Shown here: one piece after another, positions 22,908-32,900 of the stretch | Numbering within the stretch: position 1 is the stretch's first letter | How the letters are laid out: every line of letters starts with the position of its first letter | Origin: Osedax fenrisi | Taxonomy: Eukaryota; Annelida; Polychaeta; Sabellida; Siboglinidae | DNA: 64,000 nucleotides | Assembly (NCBI GenBank): GCA_964019155.1 | Contig: OZ025243.1 | Coordinates: 87,157,445-87,221,444 of the forward strand | Direction of reading: 5' to 3' | Made by a program: the position numbers and the translations under genes | The notes under the pieces: generated by a model | What the model saw: only the letters and a program-made list of their open reading frames with translations | Database searches by the model: none | What the model was told of the DNA's origin: nothing

Positions 22908-24254
22908 TAGTGCTGTAAAATTTCAAATCTCAAATATCAAATCTCAAATATTTTTTTTTCGGTTCGGTTCAAATCTTTAATTTTCGGGTATTTGGAAAGA
23001 TTTGATGGTCTCAAATCTTTATTTTAAATATAGTTTCGGTTCGGGTATCATGTCGGATAATTGTTCGGGTAACGATCGATTAACATAATTATGTAATAAG
23101 TTTCTTTCAACTATTTTAAAATATCCATTAAAATGTATAGATACTATTAATTCGATCATCAGTTATGCCACCTATATGATAATATATTTAAAATAGAATA
23201 ATGTTATCGAGGACACCGTTTTCTTGATTTATTATCCATTAATAACAATATTTAAAAATGAATACGTATATTCTGCATATTCCTGAAGGAATATCATTAG
23301 ATTAAGTTTAAATGATTTATACTCTGTATTGATATATAAAAATATTAATTCATAAACCGTTTAAAACTATATTTGTTTACAAGTAAATTTTGAATGAATA
23401 TTTGAAACGATGGTATATATATATAATACTAGATATATCTACTAGATATATAGTCTAAATATAATATTTATATTTAGCATTTAATATATATGCTATGGCA
23501 TATATGCCATATATAGTGTATATAGTATATATATATAGAATTCCTCTTACACCTTTACTAAATACTATAAACTAATATATATATGATTATTAGAATAGTA
23601 ACGTATTCAATAATTCAAGTAATTAATAATTATTTATTGTTAATTATTCAATTATAATTTATTAATTAATAATTATTAATTAATAATAATTATTTATTAA
23701 TTATTATAATTATTTTTTAATTATTATAATTATTTATTAATTATTATAATTATTTATTAATTATTATAATTATTTATTAATTATTATAATTATTTATTAA
23801 TTATTATAATTATTTATAATTAATAATTATTTATAAATTAATAATTATTTATAAATTAATTATTATTATTATTAATTAATAATTATAATTATTTATTAAT
23901 TATTATAATTATTTATTAATTATTATAATTATGTATTAATTATTATAATTATTTATTAATTATTATAATTATTTATTATAATTATTTATTATAATTATTT
24001 ATTAATTATTATAATTAATAATTAATTTATTATTATTAATAATAATTAATTAAGTAATATCTTATTTTTTTCTTCGTTAACTTATTTTAAAATATTATTA
24101 AAAGATTTGAAGTTCTCGAGAACATACCTAAATATGAGAGATTTGAAGTTCTCGAGAACTTGATATTTTTTTAAAGATTTGAAGTTCTCGAGAACAAAAT
24201 TTTAAGATTTGAAGTTCTAGAGAACAACCAAGTATTTGAAATTTTACAGCACTA
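22908..24254. mobile_element. Non-autonomous hAT element with perfect ends and 8-bp target duplication
   Basis: Ends TAGTGCTGTAAAATTTCAAA (21 bp including one more T) are exact inverted repeats, flanked by the 8-bp duplication GTATGGAT (22900-22907 and 24255-24262), as expected for hAT. No transposase frame. Near the right end the palindromic motif GTTCTCGAGAAC occurs three times, plus one mutated copy, within AGATTTGAAGTTCTCGAGAA repeats (24100-24230). The left part has CGGTTCGGTT/CGGGTA-rich repeats. The middle is an AT minisatellite. It lies inside the LINE's 3' region, so it is younger than that LINE. Confidence 0.92.
23640..24050. repeat. AT-only minisatellite inside the hAT element
   Basis: Repeating ATTATAATTATTTATTA units (about 17 bp) with variants, consisting only of A and T for about 400 bp. 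Confidence 0.85.
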
Positions 24255-24571
24255 GTATGGATGCATTTGCTGGCTCCAAATGTTACCAGTGTATATACTA
24301 TTGGCGAAAGTATATTCACTAAGGTTTTGGACTAGATGAACCCACATTCGGAAAGTTGATATATTATGGTGGTTTATGCTTTATGAGTCGATGATTTATT
24401 TTAATAATTTAATTTTAATAATTTAATTTTTCACTCTATTTTTTGTTCTACTATTTCTTGATTTTAATTATATTCCTATATAATTTTTTCTCCTCGTAAT
24501 CATAAAAGGGTGAAAGACTTGATAAGCCCTGCTTCTTCCTTCACCCAGGCAATGTTGCAAATCTGATTTTT

Positions 24572-24645
<74 letters not shown>

Positions 24646-24740
24646 GTAGGTTATATTAGGATCTTAACTATCTCTTATATAATTATATTATAATTTAGAA
24701 ATAATTGATATCGACTATGAAAAACCCCATGGTTGGTTAG

Positions 24741-24792
<52 letters not shown>

Positions 24793-25009
24793 CATATATA
24801 TACAAACTACAGTGCCTCGAATGTTAGTACAATATTACATCATTCACATTACGAAATGTTAATTAATTTATAAGGGATCCCTATATTTAAATATCTCTAA
24901 ATGAATTAGTGAGAGTGATTTATAAACAAAACAATACAACAGGTGTATGTGTGTGTGTACTATAATATTGTATAAACAGTAATATCAGCATAAGAGCAGC
25001 ATAATAGAA

Positions 25010-25330
25010 TAACATAATAGCCTCAAATGTTTACATTGTGCTGTTATGCTGCTCTTATAAAGTTTGATTTTGTTGCTATTATGTTGCTTTTATGATGCTA
25101 TTATAACGTATATTAAGCTGCTATTATGATGCTTTTATGCTGCTATTATGCTGCTTTTAAGCTGCTATCATGCTGCTATAATGCTGCTTTTATGCTGCTA
25201 TTAGGCTGCTTTTATGCTGCTATTATTGTGCTATTATGCTATTATTATGCTGCTATTAGAAAGTATATTATGCTGCTATTAGAAATTATATTATGATGCT
25301 ATTATGTTGCCATTATAAAGTCTATTATAT
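25010..25330. repeat. Degenerate TGCTGC-containing repeat
   Basis: Roughly 14-bp units of the type TGCTGCTATTATGC, with TTTTA variants. No frame is kept. Confidence 0.75.
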
Positions 25331-25976
25331 ATACTGCTACTTATACATACCCACCTATCTATAGAGGCCCCATATACTGCTACTTATACATACCCACCTA
25401 TCTATAGAGGCCCCATATACTGCTACTTATACATACACACCTATCTATAGAGGCCATATACTGCTACTTATACATACCCACCTATCTATAGAGGCCCCAT
25501 ATACTGCTACTTATACAGGTGCATACCCACCTATCTATAGAGGCCCCATATACTGCTACTTATACATATACACCTATCTATAGAGGCCCCATATACTGCT
25601 ACTTATACATACACACCTATCTATAGAGGCCCCATATACTGCTACTTATACAGGTGCATACCCACCTATCTATAGAGGCCCCATATACTGCTACTTATAC
25701 ATACACACCTATCTATAGAGGCCCCATATACTGCTACTTATACATACACACCTATCTATAGAGGCCCCATATACTGCTACTTATACATACATACCCACCT
25801 ATAGAGGCCCCATATACTGCTACTTATACATACACACCTATCTATAGAGGCCCCATATACTGCTACTTATACATACATACACACCTATAGAGGCCCCATA
25901 TACTGCTACTTATACATACACACCTATCTATAGAGGCCCCATATACTGCTACTTATACATACACACCTATCTATAG
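25331..25976. repeat. 43-bp minisatellite ending exactly at an exon
   Basis: About 15 units of CCCCATATACTGCTACTTAT ... CACCTATCTATAGAGG. Each unit contains CTATCTATAG followed by AGGC, the same sequence that forms the acceptor and first bases of the exon starting at 25977. Variants include ACAGGTGCATACCC units. Confidence 0.93.
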
Positions 25977-26075
25977 AGGCTGTCGGAACACTGGCATCAG
26001 ATTACGCAATATCTGCGTTCGTGTTTATATTGATAACTATCAATGTATTAGCTCTGCTGAAGTTGTATATCTCAG
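25977..26075 (+). CDS. Membrane-protein exon (tetraspanin-like?), penultimate
   Basis: Acceptor CTATCTATAG, donor TCAG/GTATTT. Reads AVGTLASDYAISAF followed by the hydrophobic helix VFILITINVLALLKLYIS. The phase (2 nt, 32 codons, 1 nt) joins exactly to the exon at 28359 through a Gly codon. One transmembrane segment followed by a short charged tail suggests the last helix of a multipass protein. It resembles the exon at 16321 loosely. The first residue (K, E or Q) depends on the unknown upstream exon. Confidence 0.5.
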
Positions 26076-26495
26076 GTATTTATATACTACATTATTACTC
26101 GTTTCGTATGTATTATATATGTTAATTGATACGTCAAATTAAACATCGTTCACTCGACATATATATATTAGTATGTTTTTCGTATCGAAATTTACATTAC
26201 ACGAATTCTTATGGTATACGACTATATTATATAATCTATATATATATAGGTAGGCCTACACTAAATTATCTATCATGTTCTACATGTGAAGGTTGACAGA
26301 CTAGTGATTATCCGAATAAAGCAGTACCACTCCAAGATTGCGCTAACTTTACCTTACTAGTTTGGTTTATGGACGCAAGTTCAAGTGCGTGAGCAATCGA
26401 CCGTCCGAAATAGATAAATAATAACAAATTTTAAAACCGCTAAGCAAAGATATAACACTCGCTATACGCAGCTAGCGAGTGATAAAAAGTTACGC

Positions 26496-27275
26496 ATGCC
26501 TCCGCTATTGCTTTAATATCACAAGATATTGAGCAGGCTCAAGAATTACTATCAAATGTAGAAACCCAAGCTTTAAAATTAGGTTTAAAAATAAACTCAA
26601 GAAAAACTGAAATAATGGCTTTTTCTCAAAGTGAACCAATAAATATCCACTCATTACTAAATGAAGATATTAAAGTAGTAAATAACTTTAAATACTTGGG
26701 TGCATGGATGAGTAGCTCATCAAAAGACTTTGAGATCCGAAAGGCACTAGCTTGGCAGGCATGTCACAAGTTGAAAAAACTCTGGAATTCCAAGTTAAAA
26801 AGAAAACTAAAGATTAGGACTTTTCAAGCCACTATTGAAAGTATCCTACTATATGGCAGTGAGACTTGGACGATCGACAAATCACTTGAACGGAGAATAA
26901 ATGGATGCTATACAAGGTTATTAAGAATGATTCTGAATGTATCATGGAGAGACCATATAACAAATGTTGAACTCTATAAAGAACTACCAAAAATTACCGA
27001 TGTTATAACTACTCGTCGTCTGCGAATAGCAGGTCACTGCATCCGTCACGACGATGAAGTAGCTCATGATCTGATTTTATGGCAACCAACGTCTGGAAAA
27101 AGCAACAGAGGAAGAAAAGCTGTGACGTACATTGATAATTTAAAAAAGGATACTGGACTAGATGATGTGAATGAAATACGTAATGTTATGATGATTCGTG
27201 ATGATTGGAAGAAAATTGTAAAGAAGGGTGGAACGGGAGTTCGACATAAGTAAGTAAGTAAGTATGCCTCCGCTA
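26496..27275 (+). mobile_element. RTE-like LINE, 5' truncated, with 12-bp target duplication
   Basis: Insertion body 26508-27263 flanked by ATGCCTCCGCTA at 26496-26507 and 27264-27275. It starts inside the RT after the catalytic block and keeps one open frame of about 240 codons: QAQELLSNVETQALKLGLKI, FKYLGAWMSSS, ILLYGSETWT, YTRLLRMILNVSW, RRLRIAGHCIRH, and ends GTGVRHK. The 3' end is an AAGT repeat. The intact frame and clear duplication indicate a recent insertion; the copy was dead on arrival because it lacks the endonuclease and most of the RT. Confidence 0.93.
26615..27253 (+). pseudogene. LINE ORF2 C-terminal part
   Basis: C-terminal 212 codons from the first internal ATG of the truncated RTE-like LINE. 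It carries the thumb and connection region only, no catalytic residues, and is not expected to be functional. Confidence 0.85.
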
Positions 27276-28358
27276 GTCGTTGTATCGAAATCACTGAAAT
27301 AGATTAGGTTTAACGCGCTTTTTATACAATGATATTTTCATTGTCCAGTTAAATTACATGCAAAATAAGTTAATTGTTACTCCATTTAATAGATATATAT
27401 AGCATTTAAAACTATTGATTTATTATATAATATATATATTAGTAGTGAGCCCTATTTTCATCATTTAATAATAATTAGAAATAAATATGTGTATAGTTTT
27501 ATTCGAATTTACATTATAAATAACACATTTATCGAAAAGCTAAAAATTGGCGATGTTCATGTTTTGTGTACAAAATCGAATTACATGAATTCGCTATAAC
27601 TGTTATCTCTTTGATGATTTGTTGAATTATGCACATAAATAGCATCGCTGTACAATACATACATATGTCTAGATTACTAATAACCTATAGCCGTACGCAT
27701 TCCATATAATAGGTTTATAATGTACATTATACGCATAGGTATATACGATATGAATATATATATATGTACATATGTTTATAAAATAATCATGCTCACTTTT
27801 ATTCACATTTTAAAATTCCCTAATAAAAATAAATATTCGCGTTTCATTAAAATATGTCAAATAAGTATATTGATTGGTTTTTTTGCGAATTTTTCTATTA
27901 AAGAATTATGAAAATATATATCAAACTGCTGAATGCAATAAAATAATAAATATTAATTTAACTATTAGTAAATGAATTTAAAATATGTGCGTAAAAAAGG
28001 AATTCTCTGTTTTGTTGAAATAATACATTAAATTAACATAAATAAACATTATATTATACTATAATTGACTAGGTAACATACGAGACATCAAATTGATTTA
28101 GAACTATTATATTAGAGTATGTATGGTGTATTAAATACCTGATTTATGAAACCACCTCACTCTACCAAGACCTTCTACAATAACTGGTTATAGGAGATAT
28201 TAACTATACAGTGTTCTATATATATACTGTCATAATACATTGCACAGTATACAATACATTGTACACTGAACAAGGTATATCTGATATCGTATATATTCAT
28301 ATTAGGATTTAAAATTTTAAATAATCTATAAAATATCAATGATATGTTTTCCTCGCAG
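27276..28358. other. Probable intron, no gene or repeat recognised
   Basis: AT-rich DNA between the LINE insertion and the last exon of the plus-strand membrane-protein gene. Nothing specific was seen. Confidence 0.5.
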
Positions 28359-28444
28359 GTAAATCTCAATTACCTGGACATATAAACCAAGAATCGGACA
28401 ATAAAGAGCAAGATTCTGAAAATAAAGAGATAACCGTAGAATAA
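28359..28444 (+). CDS. Last exon of the membrane-protein gene: acidic cytosolic tail
   Basis: Acceptor TTTTCCTCGCAG (good pyrimidine tract), then GKSQLPGHINQESDN followed by KEQDSENKEITVE and a TAA at 28442-28444. It joins in phase to 25977-26075. AATAAA occurs about 40 bp downstream (near 28483). The tail is hydrophilic, acidic and ends ITVE, not a classical PDZ ligand. The gene is convergent with POMP (stop at 29434). Confidence 0.5.
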
Positions 28445-28489
28445 AGAAGTCACATGATAAAGATATTATGAATGAAATAATAAATAAAA

Positions 28490-29405
28490 TTGCATAAACT
28501 ATTACTAGGATTACATTTAATATTTATAAATAGAATATTTATTAGATTGTAATAGTGATTATTATAAGAAATAGATGTAATGAACTACATGCATTGGTGA
28601 AACAGCCTGGTAGATATATAGGAGTTATATCTTGGAAGCAATTATTATGAAGTTTATTTCAAACACACATTAATTGCATGCACTCAGTATTCTTTCAGAA
28701 ATAATGTAAATTAACTAGCCCAAAGTTCAACACGATATCACCTGTAGAGTTTAACTTATTAATATAATATACATTGCTGGTATACATAATCTATGTGAAA
28801 TAAACATTACTTATGTACTATCAAGTAACCAAACAACTACCATGTAACTTTACAATACACATTCTCCTACAATTATTACATTAACACATATTTGTGATTT
28901 TATGAAGAACAAATGTTGTTAATAAATAAATTAGCTGCAAATATACAATTCTAATTGTTTTTTATTCATAAATTTTATTATTTTATACACTAAAGCATAC
29001 ATTTATAATTTATACACTTGAATACACATGAATAAAGATATATGTATATATATATATTTACATTTCCAATTAAAATAAGTATTCAGTTATTTTTGTGAAT
29101 ATCTATAAAGCCACATTAAAACCCGTTACATTGTATTATTGCATCTATACTATACATAATAATTATTATATGATGTCTATAAACATTATTCAATAACATC
29201 AATAATTATTTATTATATATTTATGTATTTATTAAATATTTATTTATATATTTTTTCAGAGAATAATGAAATGTAAATAGTATATATAGTAGTAATGTTA
29301 TAGTATCTACATTAAAATTGTGTTCTTAAAATAAGTACAGGAACATATGAAAAAGTGGAAATTCTAAAATATATTATATTGAAATAAATGAAAATATTAT
29401 GATAA
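28490..29405. other. Intergenic region between two convergent genes
   Basis: AT-rich, without recognisable exon or transposon. On its right edge the POMP poly(A) signal AATAAA (minus strand) lies at 29409-29414. Confidence 0.5.
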
Positions 29406-29433
29406 ATATTTATTAGGTATAAGTGGGTGAAAG

Positions 29434-29504
29434 TTAGATTAAGTTCATTTTCCTCTCGACAAACATGTGAGGGGGTGCCTGCATATCTTCAGAATCAGCT
29501 ACAC
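29434..29504 (-). CDS. POMP: POMP last exon
   Basis: Acceptor GTTAACAG, then 2 nt completing a Ser codon, then VADSEDMQAPPHMFVERKMN and LI before TAA. Phase agrees with the preceding exon. Confidence 0.92.
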
Positions 29505-29696
29505 CTGTTAACACACGACGGGGCGAGGGTTATATTGTTATGTAAGCGTTGTTGTTACGTGTTTGTTGTGATGAAACTATGTGGTGATTAGGAGATGGGA
29601 ACTGTGAATGCAGGGATGATAATGCTAATAATGTAATGATAATATCACTATTAAAATTATAATCTATATATAAAGGAGATAATGCAATTTAAACAC

Positions 29697-29767
<71 letters not shown>

Positions 29768-29913
29768 TATATAATGGAGGTATTATATTTTAAAATTATG
29801 CTGATAAGTATTATATGAATATATTAATTAAATTACTAAAAATTATAAATGTATACAATTTTATTGAGTTTATTTCGCAGAAATTAGATTTACTATTATT
29901 ACAATACTAAAGG

Positions 29914-29980
<67 letters not shown>

Positions 29981-32900
29981 ATAAGTGATATAAAATATCT
30001 GTATAATCAAAAATTATTTAAATTTAAATTAATTTAAAGTATTTATACTAATAAATACTAATTTACTATAACTATTATTACAATAATATTTACCTAAACA
30101 TTACTTGTATTATTATTCTTACTATTTGGCACCATGTGATATTATTTTTATTTGGAATTACAGTTATAAAACCTGCACCTCCTAAATTCACATTGGTACC
30201 AAACACTGATTAAGAACATAAGTTACTACTACATTGAAGTGAATTAGCATCGGATAGGCTAGATGTACATGTCATCTAATAATGTCACTAAACTTAAGCA
30301 ACCATATCGCTGAGTTTAGACTATATCGCAATGTTTTACGATATATTACAAAGATTTATACAGTAGTTATCAGATCATTATATAATCGTTATATATATAA
30401 TATTGTGTAATATATCAAATACTGTATAATATATTAGAATGCGGTACAATACATCATATTCTAGATACCATTGTATTACACAACATTATAATATAATGAA
30501 CTCCATTAAGGGATATTACTACACTGCATGCTATTCTACAAGTGTACATACTTCCTAGGATATCCTCAAAATCAATGGTATCTAGAGCTCCAGTCAGAGA
30601 GTCCAGCATGATATTGCTGGAGGCCATGCAGGGAAGTCTGTTGGGCTGTGTGTAGGGGGTGATGTGGGGTTAATACAGGGTGATGGGGGTGATGTGGGGG
30701 TTAGTACAGTGTGTAAGGGGTTATGTGGGAGTTAATATCTAGGCAAGTAGGTGTATACATGGTAGCCACTTCAACTAACTATATATCCTTATGATTAGAG
30801 TTGATAAATAACATAATATAGGAATATATACATTAATCATACAGCTTTACATATTTCTAATTACTTATTTATTTTACTATACAATATAATATATAAGTAT
30901 AACTAAGATGATAACCTATTATTAATACTAAATTATGACATATTTATTACATATATATATATAATTATATAAAATATTATATTTTATTTTATAGAATCAT
31001 ATTATCTAGATTAATTTCAATATATATATATATATTAAATAATATATAAATTGTTTACTGTATGTGTGTTGTATGTAAGTGTTGTAGATTAGTGGTTATT
31101 TTCAGGAAATTTGCATCCTGAATTTTTTCAGGTTTTAAAATATTATATGGTGTCAAGTTTCTTAAATATTGAGTTCATTTTGGTTTTTCTGTTTTCTCAT
31201 TATGGTTTGATCATATTATAGTTAATATTAAAAAAATTATCATATTAAAATATCTATGATATCTATTATAATACTATAATATCTATTATATATACTCGAA
31301 CACTAATGAGAATAATTGTTAAAGGTATTTAACACTTTTAATTGTTATTGAAATTTAAATGCAATAAAGAATAATTAAAAAATATATAAATTATTTCAAA
31401 TATATCATATAGATTAAATTATTAAAATTATTAAATAATTTTTTTAAATTTCACTGTTTCAAAAAATGGATTATTTTATTGACTATTTTTATATTTATAT
31501 TATATTATTATATTTTTATATTTATATTTATATTATATTTTTATATTTATACTCTTTTATATTATTATTTCTAACAATTACTATTTTATATGTTATTTAA
31601 ATATTTAATAATGATGAAATTTGAATATGAAATTATGAGTACAGTAAAATGTATACATTAATGACATTATACTTTAATTACTTTAATACATCATATACTA
31701 AATATGGTTATTTAAATTTAATATTGTGCTTCTATATAATAATCGATTTTAAATTTTTAATAATGATATGAAAATTATTCAGTCTATGGGATGGTTTGAC
31801 TTAATGGATATAACTCGACCTTTTTTTAGTTTGCATGGGTATTATTGTATGGGTATTAACATTGAAAATATGTTATAATATTGGAAAATGTAGCTATGAT
31901 TGTAGTGTATTGTTTATTGGGCCATGCTCATCTTATGTTGTTTCAGACTTGAACAATTTATATTATCTTACTCATCCCTAAGTTTTTGTTAACAATTTTA
32001 AATTTATTTATAAAAATGATATTTTTTAATTTTTTACAATTACCATTACAATTTAAATACAATCTCCATATTTAAATGTATGTATTACTATACTCAACAT
32101 TTTTTTTTTCAAAGGATGATCAAAGCTCTGCTTCAATATCTATCCGGGTTCTTATACCAAATTCTGAATTATATTATATATGTATTAGTATATTTTACAT
32201 ACAACATACAAATAATATACAAAAATCTAATATAAAATATAATTAACATAAATTATAAAACAACAAATTAAGAATATAATTGAAATTGTATATAGAGATA
32301 CATGTTTATTATTCATTAGATATGTCAAAATATAGGCAAAACTTTACAAAATAGTTATTATCTTATATAATAGATTATATCTTATTGTTATTATATGTTA
32401 TTAATTCTATAAACAAAATGTAATTATTACTTTTTAGAATTATGATAATATTAATGCATTTATAATTTTTTTAAATAATAATAATATAATTTATTCTGTA
32501 AATATTTAACACATAATAGTGAATATTGTAAGAAATATATAATATTTAATCAAATAAAAAATATAGACACATATTTTAAGCATCAAAACTAATTAAAAAA
32601 TTAATTCTATATTATCAAATAGAATTATTGATATAAAAATAGTATAGAGAAATTATATATAATTGATTATACCATTGTAAATGTATTATATACAATTAAA
32701 ATATGTAATGTATGGTAAAATATAATATATATCATATATTATATTGTATAGTTTATAGAATTTAGTTATTTTCAGAAATATAGAGCATATGACATTTTAT
32801 TATTAATATACAAACATATTATATTTTAATAATAAACTTAGTATTTATAAATAAATAAATTATACAAATAATATATGAAAATATCTTATAATAACATATA

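Larger units (their letters stand above)
20537..24600 (+). mobile_element. CR1/Jockey-like LINE, 5' truncated, relatively young, split by a hAT
   Basis: RT domain nearly intact in 20537-21504: KKAKVIPLFKDGD, NYRPISLLPQFSKLLEKLI, YGFRKNVSTSDAL, VFIDLCKAFDTLDQDIL, GVPQGSVLGPLLFVLYIN and the catalytic FADDTNLF near 21455. One frameshift near 21490 leads into the thumb and C-terminal frame (21531-21935), and another near 21925 into 21919-22287 (GPRLWNNLDYSIR). The endonuclease domain is missing. The 3' untranslated part is interrupted by the hAT at 22908-24254 and ends in an ATT-repeat tail near 24570-24590. Very AT-rich codon use, unlike the host exons. Confidence 0.9.

Noticed and set aside
25331..25976. 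CRISPR-like regular repeat array
   Set aside because: Units are contiguous without unique spacers and the genome is eukaryotic; it is a minisatellite. The same applies to 50871-51355 and 57089-57895.
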